Assembly (NCBI GenBank): GCA_033065855.1
Contig: JAVXUO010000737.1
Span: forward strand, 310,001-374,000
Length of the DNA stretch: 64,000 nucleotides
Direction: 5' to 3'
From: Escallonia rubra
Taxonomy: Eukaryota > Streptophyta > Magnoliopsida > Escalloniales > Escalloniaceae
Every line of letters starts with the position of its first letter. The stretch's first letter is position 1. Below the pieces are notes generated by a model. That model saw only the letters and a program-made list of their open reading frames with translations, was not told the origin of the DNA and made no database searches. Below are positions 38,053 to 48,910 of the stretch, in pieces. A program made the translations under genes and the position numbers.

Positions 38053-38693
38053 ATGTGGGTTGGACATGGGTAAAGATTTTTACAGGCCCAACCAGTCCAT
38101 GGAAACCCAACTCGTTCAACTTTTAGATAGTATGAATTCTATACATAAATCTTACGTGTACAAGATATGTGTTTTTTTTCTTTTGTTTTTAAAATCTATA
38201 AGATATGGATTTAGAGACCTTTGAAAACTTCTTTTTCTCCCCTTTGTTTCTTATTATAGGATTAGACTTCGTAAGATTGTTTTATAACTCTTGACTTTTC
38301 TTTTTTGTCCTAAAACTTTATTTTCATGCATATGTTTAAATCTATTTGCAGACTACTTTACACTTTTCTTCATTATAATTATAATGACTAGTTAGTAAAT
38401 TTGGATGGTAGTTAATTGTTATGCTTAAAAGTCAAGTAAGCAAAAACTTATGAATAATTAGTAGACTTGGATGATAATTGATGTGCTTAATAGTTAGTAA
38501 ACATAATCTAATGTATTACGATGGACAACCCGTGGGCTGAATACTGTGCCCGCCAAAACTTTCATTGACCGGGTATAGACAAATATTATTCGGTCCGTAA
38601 ATGGGGTGGGTTGGGAACATGCACGAGTTTTTGAGTGTGGGCTAGACACGGTCTAACCCTTAGACCCGTCAAGTCCGGTCAAGTTGCAACCCT
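38053..38693. repeat. Dispersed repeat, copy B
   Basis: Same-orientation homologue of 24786-25413. It begins GGACATGGGTAAAG, passes through GACAAATATTATTCGG and ends CAAGTTGCAACCC. It is noncoding. Confidence 0.65.
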
Positions 38694-39330
38694 AATAACG
38701 GTCACAAACTTGAAAATAAAGATTCTAGACTCTTTAAGAATACGAGCCGAGCACGAATATGATCTGAATTAAACGACCCCGATCATGAAATCAACTAAAC
38801 GAGTAGAGAACTCGATATATTTATAACACCAATAAGAATAGTATCAACCAACACCTTCTCGTGCTGGCTAAAGCTCGAGAAATCCATAACTTGTTCATAA
38901 TATACATAACGTTGTCATAAACCATCATCACGTCGTCACTATTATAATAGTAGCAGCCACCATGTGGCGGGCGATGAATGAGCATAATCGGGGCAAAGCA
39001 GCCACCCACTGGCCACTAGCCTAACAAATACATTACGAGTCCTAGTGCACGTAGAAGCCAAACGTCCCTGCCAATTAATTCCTTCCAATTATGCACTCAC
39101 CTACGTAATATTGCGTGCTTTTTCGTCTAAGTCAATCCCCAATTTGCCTCTGCAAGATAGCAAAATACGATAGACTAGTTAACCAAAAGATACAAAGGGG
39201 TTATAATTGGAAAGAGCATGTTACTCATTTGCATGTTGGCGAAGCTTCGTTGACCGATCCTCTCTGACATGGTTGAAAAGGCTGACCGTCAAATATGACC
39301 AAATTAATTCGCCCTCCCCCTGCATGGACA

Positions 39331-39340
39331 TATATATAAC
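39331..39340 (+). promoter_or_regulatory. TATA box of the ERF098-type gene
   Basis: TATATATAAC, about 130 bp upstream of the ATG at 39462. This places transcription start near 39362 and gives a ~100-nt leader. Confidence 0.65.
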
Positions 39341-39461
39341 AATCAATCGTACCAAATGTTGCCACCACATTTGAATTCAAACTAGACAAACTTAGGCTTA
39401 CAACAAGCTCCACTTGAACAGACAAGGAAAAGGGGGAACAAAAACTAGCATATTGAAAGCG

Positions 39462-39869
39462 ATGGAGAATGAAGATAAAGGAAGAAAGGAGATCAAGTAC
39501 CGCGGCATTCGCAGGCGGCCGTGGGGCAAGTTTGCGGCCGAGATACGCGATCCGACGAAGAACGGGGCACGGTCGTGGCTTGGGACGTTCAATACGGCCG
39601 AGGAGGCTGCGAGGGCGTACGATAGGGCTGCTTATGCGCTAAGAGGTCACCAAGCCATTCTCAACTTCCCGAACGATGGGCAATACTATTCGACTTCCAC
39701 TTCTTCACTACCCTCGTCTTCGGTTGCTCCATCTTCCTCGTCGGCAAATTGGGAGACGAGGTCAACGTATGAAGGACAACAAGAGCAACTTATTGAGTTT
39801 GAGTATCTGGACAATAAGTTGTTGGAGGAGCTTCTTGGGACGAATATGCCGAGGCAAGAGAAAAAGTAA
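39462..39869 (+). CDS. Small ERF, ERF095/ERF098-type (group IXc AP2/ERF)
   Basis: A 135-residue intronless transcription factor of the compact ERF095-098 type, which regulates ethylene and defence responses. The start is the ATG giving [15 protein letters not shown]; an in-frame TTG upstream (39414) is not a plant start. The AP2 domain spans residues 13-70 ([42 protein letters not shown]). A Ser-rich linker follows, then [17 protein letters not shown] (about 110-126), an EDLL activation motif. The usually hydrophobic residue after Arg in the ARVWLGTF strand is Ser here (ARSWLGTF), which is unusual and close to the DNA-contact sheet. The gene lies about 11 kb from the ERF1-type gene, on the opposite strand. 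Confidence 0.94.
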   Translation: MENEDKGRKEIKYRGIRRRPWGKFAAEIRDPTKNGARSWLGTFNTAEEAARAYDRAAYALRGHQAILNFPNDGQYYSTSTSSLPSSSVAPSSSSANWETRSTYEGQQEQLIEFEYLDNKLLEELLGTNMPRQEKK

Positions 39870-40666
39870 ACTTAGTCCTTATTGCGAGCTGCATTTCAAG
39901 TAGTATTCATGAAACAACTGCGTAGAATTCTTGGAAAATTTCAATGGCATTCAATAATGTGCTTAAGTTTCAATTATGTTCACAACTTGAGTACAAAATC
40001 ATCCATTATGTTCTTGCATGCAGTAGATTGAAATTGCGGTTCCATAAGGTCTTTTGATCTCCATGCTTCTGCAAAAGAAATCAACTAAAGTTTTTTTCAC
40101 TCGGGAGAAATTAAGGTTCCGAACCTTGTTCATAATACGCCCAATAGTGTTGTGGCTTGTATCTTTGTTCGTGTTATTCATTTATTTGATCTCGAAAAGT
40201 ATTCACATTTTAATTGAATTGGTTTCTATCCCGAGACATATGGAGAGGAGTATGGTACATTGTTCTGAATCTTTCTATTGAATGGAGTGTGAGTTTACAT
40301 CAGCAAGCGACAAGGAAGAAATATCTTGTCTTGGTTCGCCAGAAAATTGGATGGACAGCTGCTAACTGATCAGGTAATATTCTATAGATCCCCTCATGAA
40401 GTTGAGATCTCCTAAGGGTTGAACATTAGTGAAGTGTCATCTATTGGCTTTCGGACCACTCAGAAGGCATTCAGAGCACTAGTATATAGTGTGTGTTATA
40501 TGTGTTGGATGCAGGGGAGTAATCTTTCCATACATAGGTCCATATAGTTGTCGTCGGAAATTATTTGTAACAAATCTCCACAGGATGTTGGTATAGTGAA
40601 AAATGAGTCGTAGAATGTCATGAAAAAAGCTTACCTTTTTAACTGGGACTGGAGGGTATCTTTTTC
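39870..40666. other. 3' UTR of the ERF and spacer
   Basis: AT-rich with no domain-bearing frame. The first 150-250 bp should be the 3' UTR of the ERF ending at 39869. Confidence 0.5.
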
Positions 40667-40679
40667 GGTACAGAGCTTG

Positions 40680-40914
40680 TTTTTTTTGGTTAGACCACCC
40701 GGTTTCCGGACACCACATTGGGAGCAGACTAATCCGGGTTCGAGCCGGGCAGGACCACATGGGCGGCAAAGCTCTCCCTACCAAGTTTTAACACAGCTGC
40801 ATTCCCAGGGCTCGAACACGAGACCTCTGGTTAAGCTAGGACAACCCCTTACCAGTTGACCTCTCGTGAAAACTAGAAACCATTTTTTGATATTTGCCAT
40901 AGTCGAAAAACATT
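40680..40914 (-). mobile_element. tRNA-derived SINE (possibly with extra 5' sequence)
   Basis: On the minus strand the A-box CAACTGGTAAGGGG (40858-40845) and B-box GTGTTCGAGCCC (40819-40808) precede a GC-rich body. An 8-base A-run (T-run 40680-40687) ends it. Direct repeats GGTACAGAGCTTG (40667-40679) and GGTACAGAGTTTG (40915-40927) match at 12 of 13 and look like the target duplication. About 50 bp between the tRNA-like head and the right repeat are AT-rich and not typical SINE sequence. Confidence 0.75.
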
Positions 40915-41107
40915 GGTACAGAGTTTGAGGGTTGCCCAGCTGAACTATGATCACAGCCCGCGTTCGAGCTTGAACACGAGCTTATGTTCTTTTGCTCGGT
41001 TCATTTGACTATGAGCCAATCACGAGTTCTAGTTGATCCTAAAAAACACGAGCTTCAACAACGATTTGAGTTATTCACCACTGAGCCGAGCCCGAACATT
41101 ATGACCC

Positions 41108-41778
41108 TGTTGAAAAAAAATAGTTTGAATTTGCTACGTTAATTTCACATAACAATTAATCATAAAAATATGACTAAAGCATGTAATTGCCTAACTATGA
41201 AAATTATCAAAACTTATGGCTAAATAAATATATTAGGCATGCAAAATAAGGATATTATAAGCATAAAAATATATGTATATATATACATATATATATATAT
41301 GTATATATACATATATACATATATATATTAACAAATTGTTCGGTATTTTAAGTAGCATGCAATTTCAAGATATAGAGGATTAAAAGTAAATTCACGCTGG
41401 TCTGTGAGAGTCGCGACGAATCGCCCTACGCACGGGTTCTAACAAACGATAAATCCTTCAAGTTGACACACAATAAGACTGTTGAACTAACCCGATCAAG
41501 TTGACCAAAACAAAAAATATAGAGACTGTAGAAAGCATATAAAATATCAATCATATGTCTTGATATGTGTGTTCTCTATGGTAGGAATGGTCTTTTTTTA
41601 TAGTAGAAGAAGACTAGGGGTTACACACAATAAATAGCAACGGTAAAAAAACATTATGAATAAAATTATGACAAAGTTTAATACAATAGGTAGCACTAAA
41701 ATAAATAAAGAAAATAAAGTAAGGTTTTAAAGCTTTGCTAAAAGAATTTGTAAATAAAAATAAAAGTAAATTCTAACA
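41108..41778 (-). repeat. 3' LTR of the Copia element
   Basis: Starts TGTTGAAAAAAAATAG and ends TTCTAACA on the plus strand. It is collinear with the other LTR, with many point differences and a local expansion of TATACATA-type palindromic repeats at 41270-41330. The visible divergence indicates an old insertion. Confidence 0.88.
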
Positions 41779-41881
41779 ATTCCCCACAAAGGTTTAAAAC
41801 CTTACAATATCAAAATAGTATATTAAGTATGGACAACATTATTCTGCGTAATGGGTATAGGTGCCTTATAACCTACACTTA

Positions 41882-42425
41882 GGTAGCGTTTGGTAATACT
41901 TTCAGTTTTGGTTTTCAATAAAATAAAAACAAAAATCAGTTAAATTTTTTTTTAACAAAAAGAATGGGTGTTTGATTACCCAGTTTTTATTTTGAGTTTT
42001 TTCTTTGGTAATAGTTTGCACTGGCTATGGTGGGGAGTGGCGGTGGCCGGCCCCCGGTTGTGGCAGGCGGTGGTTGTCGGCCGCCGGCCGCCGGCGGTGG
42101 TCGCCGGTGGTGACCTGTGGCTGTCGGCCGCCTACAGTCGTCGACGGTGGTTGCCAACCTCCGAAGGAGGCTGCTAGTTGCCGGCGGTGGTCGCCGACCG
42201 TAGGGCAGTCGTTGCCGGCGGTGGGAGGGTGATGGTCTCAAAATAAAAACCAAAACTGAAAATCGAAAACTTCTTTTTGGAGTTTTAAAAAACAGTCATG
42301 TTTTAAAAAGTGATTTTCAAAACTGAAGAAAAAAAAAACGAAAACTGTGTACCAAATGCGTTTAATTTCTCCTGTTTAAAAAACTGGAGAAAAAACTGAA
42401 AAAATATGTGTTAACAAATGGAGTC
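41882..42425. mobile_element. Tourist-like MITE with GC-rich core, inside Copia
   Basis: Ends GGTAGCGTTTGGTAATAC and (complement of right) GACTCCATTTGTTAACAC, with TTA on both sides (41879-41881, 42426-42428). The arms are GTTTTCA/TGAAAAC-rich. The core 42030-42230 is a CCGGCGGTGG-type GC-rich block in an otherwise AT-rich setting. Confidence 0.72.
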
Positions 42426-42779
42426 TTAGTGTTGACAATTTTCGTTTAAAGGAGCCATAATAGACTACGTCTTGAACTAGGTTCCTTGATCAAACTTCAA
42501 TTAGTCACACACTCAATATTGATATAGGGCTTAGTTCATAGCGCGGGTAGAGCAAGGTCAAGCGCTCTAATCTTGATTCTCATGCGAGTCTTTAGAGATT
42601 AGCCCAGTTCTCACAGTCGCGGCCTCACGACTACTCTCGTTTAGGTAAGTCTTCCAAGGGTACGTGTGATTGTACCTCGCAAAAATATACGTCCCATCGC
42701 TTTAGATACAGCCTGCACAGAGACTGAATGGTTGAGAATCTTTTGCTAGACATACCTTTAGTGGATAAGCCTTTACCAG

Positions 42780-43080
42780 CTTTATCTTTGCAATGTGATT
42801 GCAAAGATGTTATAGGTTTTATTAAACAGTCTCACACGAACAAAAAGATGAACTGACACATACAAGTACGGTACAAGTCCGTAAAGGGACTACTAAATAA
42901 AAATGTGATATCTTTTAATTTTGTGATATTTGAAAAGAATTTGGCTGATAACTTAAATAAAGGTCTATCCAATAAGGGTGTATTTGAATCATCGAGGGTG
43001 TATTTAAATTAAGCCCATAGGGAGTCACCAGCGGGGGTAACCCGACCTTTATGATTGGAGATCCCATGAAGAAGGTTCAA
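42780..43080 (+). pseudogene. Copia RNase H C-terminal relic, opposite strand to the host element
   Basis: Broken plus-strand frames read CDCKDVIGFIKQSHTNKK, then ISFNFVIFEKNLADNLNKGL and VFESSRVYLN. This matches the end of Copia RNase H (DNLADPLTKGL ... SRGM). The following IGDPMKKVQ stretch matches the usual sequence just downstream. Stops and shifts are present. Confidence 0.72.
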
Positions 43081-43371
43081 CGCCCCGAATTTTTCGAAGC
43101 GTTAATATCAAATAAACAAAGTCAGAAAACTGTAAAATATCAAAAAGTCTCCCAAATGGTCATTCAGAGCATTTACGAATCAATCACAAAGATACATCAA
43201 TAATGGGTAAAAACAACCCCTAAGATATAGATCATCCTCCTAATGTAAAAAACATAACCAGTAGTAGATTTGGGAGTTTCTACGATGTAAAATTATTGTT
43301 GCCTTGGGTGTTCTGCCTATTATTGTTTCTAAAGTTATTCCCCTTAGACCTAAGGTGGTGTGGTGTGTTTG

Positions 43372-45139
43372 TTTTTTTGTTGTTGATGAAAATGCGATTT
43401 TATTCATTCAAAGTTGGGTACATTTCTGATGATCGCCGACATTATAAAACCAGGCGCTTCCTCCATCCAAATTACACAATCTCTATGAATGCGAGCATAT
43501 TTTGGTAGTCTATGTGCGACATGATTGCAAGTTCTTTTGGCCCACAAAATTTCACCAGACTGAAAATGTGTTAACATCTTCTTTGCATCCTCAATCAGGA
43601 TCCCTAGTCTTGACATATCTTCCTTAGTACTTTTGATAACATTGATGATGGATGCTGAATCACCTTCCACTACTACATTTCTAAATCCGCATTCCATCCC
43701 GAATTCCATGGCTATAAAAGCAGCTAATGTTTCAGCCACTTCTGCCTCAGATTGATCTTCCACCCACTTAGAGAGACCCGCGTAGAAAGTGCCTCTATAA
43801 TCTCTTATAACTACTCAAATTCCAATAGCATGATCTTTTGAGAAAAGAGCCCCATCAAAATTTATTTTATACGCAACTTTGGGGGGTGGACACCACTGGA
43901 TTTGAATATGAGCTTTCATCACGTTTGATTTAGTACTTGCTCTATGGAACATTTCCAACTGAAGTTGAGCTCGTGAATATAGTTCCAATGCATCAATCTG
44001 AGATCCTTTGAAGCAAACCTCATTCCTATTAGTCCACAAACACCAGCATAGCATGACCATAAGTTCGAATTCATCTTTTTTTTTTCCACATTTCCATACC
44101 TCCATCCACCATGCAAAAACTGAATCTCCACAAACACACTCCTCATACAGATTATAAGATGTTACCGCCCATACCTGTCTAGCAAATGAACATAATCTCA
44201 ATACATGGAATAAGTTTTCCCCTTCCTTACCACATATTTTGCAGTCATCCTCCGCGGTGATTTGTCTCCTTTTCAGTTTTGATGCCGTTGGCAAGATATC
44301 ATTGCAAGCCCGCCATCCAAATACCTTAACTTTATTTGGTATGCGGGCATTCCACATAAAGTTCCAGCTACCGGTAGAACTCGTACTTGCCTTTTCCATT
44401 GAAATGTCCTTCCCTTTATGCAACTGTTGATCCATGATTAAGCGATAAGCACTTTTAACAGAGAAAATTCATTTTCTATCATAGTGCCAGATAAGTGTGT
44501 CTTCATGCCGACCCGTGCCCAGAGGTATTTGAAGGATAGCCCTAGCTTCATGTTGCCAAAAGATATTATAAACTAGATCTTTCTTCCAACTGTGGGATTG
44601 TTGATCAATTAAAGCCTCTACCTTCGCATCTCCATTGAGTATTTTTATCGGGGATTGAACCTTGAACGTGTATGGGCAGGGGATCCAACGTTCATACCAT
44701 ATTTTTATTTTTTTTCTCCATTTCCTATTCTCCATCGGGAACCTCCTTCCACTACCATTCGTGCTTCCAATATACTTCTCCAAGTTAATGATGGCTTGTT
44801 GCCAGCTTGTGCCTTGAAAAAATCTCTATGTGGATAGTATTTTGCTTTCAATGTACGTGATAGCAATGAGTCTGGTGATGTGGCTAGTCTCCATGCTTGC
44901 TTTGCCAATAAAGCCAAGTTAAAAGCTTTCATCTTTCTAAACCCCATGCCCCCTTTTTTCTTTCTAGCACACAATCATCTCAACTCATCCGGTTTATATT
45001 TTTCCTTTCTCTACTTCCCCACCAATAGTTACTCATCATCATTTGTATATCATCATAAAGGTACTCAAGCAATATGAAGCATGACATATAATATGTTGGT
45101 ATTGCTGGTAGGACAGACTTGATGAGTATTTCTTTACCT
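43372..45139 (-). mobile_element. 5'-truncated LINE retrotransposon
   Basis: A 15-bp direct repeat GGTGTGGTGTGTTTG lies at 43357-43371 and 45140-45154. A short A-run ends the element on the minus strand at 43378-43372. Broken minus-strand frames encode the region after reverse transcriptase (GGMGFRKMKAFNLALLAKQ, WRIGNG), a zinc-binding RT domain (KVFGWRACNDILPT, CKICGKEGENLFHVLRLC) and an RNase H domain (YKINFDGALF, VVVEGDSASIINVIKST, VAHRLPKYA). Several stops and shifts are present and the RT catalytic core is absent. The element interrupts the Copia gag. Confidence 0.92.
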
Positions 45140-45154
45140 GGTGTGGTGTGTTTG

Positions 45155-45826
45155 GAGTTATATTATTTTTCACCAAATTAGCTTGGTTCGACGTTGTTTC
45201 CTTATGTTTGATACTTTCCTTATGCTTTTCTTCTATCCTTAGAGATTTGAAGGCGTGGGTCAATGTCAAGTTTCCTTGTTTATGTCTAAGACCTTTAGAA
45301 AAATCAGACCCAGAGGGATGGAGTTTGTCTATAAGGCAAGACACTTTATAATCCTTGCTAAACTTAGAGCCATTCTCCTCAACGGCCATTAAAAGGTCTT
45401 GAAACTCATGATTTGATCGCAAATTACTTTTCCCTCGACCATAACAAACTTGTTAAATGTAGACGAATTAAAACATTCTATACTGACATTATCAATACCA
45501 TATTCACCTTGTAAGAGATTCCAAAGTTCCTTAACACTTTTTGTAGCATGATAGACATGATAAAGATGATAGGAAAGGGCACTTATGATTCTATTATGGT
45601 AATGAAACTCAATTTGTTCGGGAGTATACCAAGAACTCGACTCCATAGGTTGACTATTGTTTTCCTCTATTGTCGAGATGAAGCCGAAAACGGTAAGCCA
45701 ATATTTCATTTGTCTTAGCCATCTTTTAAAATTTTGTCCATTTAGTTTTTCAGGTTTAAGGGTGATAGTTTTATCATAAGATGCTATATGAATATCGAAG
45801 GCAAAGAAAACTAGCTGTGAGAACAA
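45155..45826 (-). pseudogene. Copia gag (UBN2-type) pseudogene
   Basis: Minus-strand frames read ITLKPEKLNGQNFKRWLRQM, SAPL-region equivalents SALSYHLYHVYHATKSVKEL and WNLLQGEYGIDN. After a shift near 45410 comes EFQDLLMAVEENGSKFSKD and SCLIDKLHPSGSDF. This is Copia gag. The C-terminal part continues beyond the LINE insertion (43356 downward, NNFRNNNRQNTQGNNNFT). Confidence 0.82.
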
Positions 45827-46118
45827 ACATGCTAAGTCTCAATACCTTTTCTAAATAATTGGCTAAAATATAAGTAGTAAAAATGAACTAATAAAATTGA
45901 CTAAATTGTGTATTGAAAAGTCAAAACAGTTTTTTCTAGGAACGTGAACAGTAATCTTCTAGGAATGTGAACAGCAGTAACATGAACAGTAATAAACAAT
46001 ATGTGTGAATAGTATCATCAAGAATATGAACAGTACGACAACGTGAACCGTAATAGTTAAGAAAGCATGAACTGTACATGAACAGTAAGTTTAAAAAATA
46101 TATGGACAGTAACACTAA

Positions 46119-46844
46119 GACAGTGTTTGACAACAAGTTTTGTAAACTAGAGAAAAAAAAACGCGTTTGACGAATAGTTTTCGTTTTTTTCCTTCAATTT
46201 CAAACCAATTTTTAAAATAAGGCTGTTTTTGAAAACTCCAATTTTGGAGTTTTGGGTTTCTAATTTTAGTTTTTGTTTTGAGACCACCAACACCACCATC
46301 GCCGTCACCGCCGCCACACCGCCCTTGTCGCCGCCGCGCTGCTACTGTCACCGCCACTGCTGCCGCTACTGCCGGCACTGTTGCCGTCACCCACCCCCTA
46401 TTCACGACCAAGAAGTATTGGATTCTCTTTCAGATAGGCCCGGAAAGGCAAAGGAAGACTAGAATGCCAAAATACGTCTATTATTGAATTCACCCGACCC
46501 CACAGCATCCATTTTGGGTGCAGAGACAGCCAGGAGGTTTGCCTAGAAGCAACCACCTTTGAAAGAGTGCGTAATAACTCATTGACGCCCACGCCACCGC
46601 CACTGCCACCGCTGCTGTCGCCACCGCCACCTCAAAGAAAAAACTCAAAATACCACCAGCACCGCTGCCACCACCAAAGAAAAAAACTCAAAATATCACC
46701 ACCATCACCAAAGAAAAAAATCAAAATAAAAACTGGGTAATCAAACACCTATTTGTTTTTGTAAAAAATAAAAAGTAAACTGATTTTGGTTTTTGTTTTT
46801 TTGGAAACTGAAAATAAAAAATATAAGTGATTTTAAACAGACCC
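46119..46844. mobile_element. Tourist-like MITE with GC-rich core and plastid-type insert
   Basis: Ends GACAGTGTTTGACAACAAG and (complement of right) GGGTCTGTTTAAAATCAC, with TAA on both sides (46116-46118, 46845-46847). The arms are GTTTTC-rich. The core is CCGCCACC-rich and interrupted by about 195 bp (46399-46595) of unrelated sequence containing a 23S rRNA-like piece. Confidence 0.66.
46513..46586 (+). other. Plastid-type 23S rRNA fragment (nuclear insertion)
   Basis: GACAGCCAGGAGG, GCCTAGAAGC, CCACCTTTGAAAGAGTGCG and TAATAACTCA follow in order the conserved large-subunit rRNA segment around the GTPase-associated centre (E. coli 23S ~1060-1110). The wording is closest to what I recall of chloroplast 23S. 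The adjoining ~110 bp on the left has plastid-like composition, but I cannot identify it. Confidence 0.7.
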
Positions 46845-46970
46845 TAAGTTAATAAATCTTAGTTCAAAATTGCAAATTTTCACTTCTAGGCACAACCAAT
46901 TTAAACAATAAAAATTGTAAACTAAATTCATCAAATGTATACAAATCAAAGCTATATAAAGCCTTTAGAG

Positions 46971-47629
46971 TGTTGAAAAAAAAAAGCTTGGATTTGCTAC
47001 CTTAATTTCACATAACAATTAATCATAAAAATATGACTAAAGCATGTAATTGCCTAACCACGAAAATTATCAAAACTGATGGCTAAATAAATATATTAGG
47101 CATGCAAAATATGCATATATATATATAAACAAACTGTTAAGTATTGCAATTTCAAGATATAAAGAATTAAAAGTAAATTCATGCTGGCATGGGAGAGTCG
47201 TGACAAAATAGCTGTTCTAAAGGCTTTATCGTCTCCTTATGCACGGGTTCTAATGAACGATAAACCCTCCAAGATAAAACTCAAGGCTCGCAGCGTCACC
47301 TTCTCTATGTGTGTGTCCATATTGAACTTGCCCAATCAAGTTGCCCAAAACCAAAATTATAGAGAATGTAGAAAGCATGTAAAATATTAATCATATGTCT
47401 TGATGTGTGTGTGCTCTATGGTAGGAATGGTCTCCTATTATAGTAGAAGAAGACTAGGGGGTTACACACAATAAAATAATAACGGTAAAAAATATTATGA
47501 ATAAAATTATGACAAAGTTTAATAAATAAAACAAATAAAGAAAATAAAAATAAATAAAGCAAAAGAATTTGTAAAGTTTTAAAGCTTTACTAAAAATTTT
47601 TGTAAATAAAAATAAAAGCAAATTCTAAC
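46971..47629 (-). repeat. 5' LTR of the Copia element
   Basis: Starts TGTTGAAAAAAAAAAG and ends TTCTAACA on the plus strand. The minus-strand start TGTTAGAATTTGC is typical of Copia LTRs. Confidence 0.88.
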
Positions 47630-47634
47630 AGATC

Positions 47635-48402
47635 CTAGCTAAAGAAGTCTGAGCATGAGCGCCCATCATTTATAGCCTTAACTATATCAGCAAAGTGTTC
47701 ACCTTAAGTACCATGTGATTTCCGTTTGTGCCTCAAAGCCAAGTTGGGCTAAGGTTGGCTTGGTCTTGTGATTCAAGTCCTTGAATACCTCTCGAAAGTG
47801 TTAGGCTTTAGTTGAGCTACAACTTTGAGAAGCTGCAAAGCATTATCACTGCGTAGCCATGAAAGGCTTATCTAATGGATTGATGGATCAAGAATTTTTC
47901 TTTGGAAACACTTGTATAAGTTATACGACAGCCTAAGTACTCCATTGAGATGACGAAAAGAAAGGAAGAACTCTACTTGAGGAGACGATATCAAATGGTT
48001 CCAAACCATTGCATTCGTTGAACGAGATCTTTTCGTGCCCCTTGCCCTTGCACTTATCAAATCTAGCCCCCTTATCAACAATTTTATGTTACCAGGGTGG
48101 CCGGCGCTGCTATAACCACTAAGTATTTTCTCTTGCAAGAGGACTGGCTATTTTATTTTCACTGCTAATTATTTGTCAAATGCACCTAAGAGACATTTTC
48201 ATGGTCTATATATACATATATAGGAATGTGTGTGTGCACGCGTATTTGTGAAAATATCCAACTGAAAATCAATTGGCAATAAAGAAAGAGTTTACTAGAT
48301 ATTGTTATACTAGTAATTATTTTTCCAACGTAGAATTGACGTCTCAACAATGTATGTGAACGGTGTACATAGTAATCATATATTTGACTCGTCAACCGTC
48401 AT
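47635..48402. other. Intergenic region, no gene recognised
   Basis: Sequence right of the Copia insertion, with short unrecognised frames only. Confidence 0.45.
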
Positions 48403-48548
48403 AAGTCCAATATTTCATCTCCTCTTCGTTTGTTTCACATGTTCCATTAAGTTCTGCGATAAATAGTGACATGGCAAGTCCAATATTTGATCTCCTCTTC
48501 GTTTATTTCACATGTTCCATTAAGTTCTGCGATAAATAGTGAGAGATA
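48403..48548. repeat. Tandem duplication, 2 x 73 bp
   Basis: Two adjacent units (48403-48475, 48476-48548) each begin AAGTCCAATATTT and contain CACATGTTCCATTAAGTTC, with only a few differences. A 76-codon minus-strand frame overlapping the second unit has no recognised domain. Confidence 0.9.
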
Positions 48549-48719
48549 CATAGGCTGTGATTGAGCATATGTGTATCTGACGTCAATATCTCCTCTGTCG
48601 TCTTCATTGGAGGCTGACGCACCGACGCCATTGTAGGCAGTCATTTTGTATTCGAGTGAGGCTTCCGGAGTATCCATTCAGAAGGTGATTACGCCAGCGA
48701 AATTAAATGTGGTAACCTA

Positions 48720-48910
48720 TTTCCGGTTGCTTAGTTGAAGATGTTCAGAAGTTTGCTCGGGGTATTAAAGTTTTTTGATTAGGGCCTTATGGTCGTTCTG
48801 ATAACAAGGTTGCTCATGATTTGGTTAGAAATGCTTAAATTTTTTGACGATGTAATGATTTGGATGGAAAATACATCTCAGTTTGTAACGCCCGTTATCC
48901 TTAATAATGT
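48720..48910 (+). pseudogene. LINE RNase H tail fragment
   Basis: Frames read GPYGRSDNKVAHDLVRNA, then DVMIWMENTS and SQFVTPVILNN. This is collinear with the RNase H end of the LINE at 43.4 kb (CNHVAHRLPKYA, CVIWMEEAP). Stops are present, so this is a short dead fragment in the opposite orientation. Confidence 0.65.

Larger units (their letters stand above)
41108..47629 (-). mobile_element. Degenerate Copia LTR retrotransposon with nested insertions
   Basis: Two long terminal repeats (41108-41778, 46971-47629) with TG/CA ends are flanked by GACCC (41103-41107) and GATCC (47630-47634), a 5-bp duplication with one transition. A polypurine tract (minus strand TTTGTGGGGAAT) abuts the left LTR, and gag lies on the minus strand near the right LTR, so the element reads right to left. 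The primer-binding site expected after the 5' LTR is not recognisable. Integrase and reverse transcriptase are missing. A LINE and two Tourist MITEs are inserted, and a Copia RNase H relic near the left end lies on the opposite strand. Confidence 0.88.

Noticed and set aside
39414..39461. N-terminal extension of the ERF by 16 residues
   Set aside because: Would require a TTG start; the first ATG in frame is at 39462. The same reasoning trims GTG/TTG extensions of PHT1 (12978) and the third ERF (55198).
40680..40914. tRNA-like A and B boxes as a real tRNA gene
   Set aside because: No cloverleaf or anticodon arm; an A-run and a target duplication mark a SINE. The same applies to 26119-26239 and 51821-51960.
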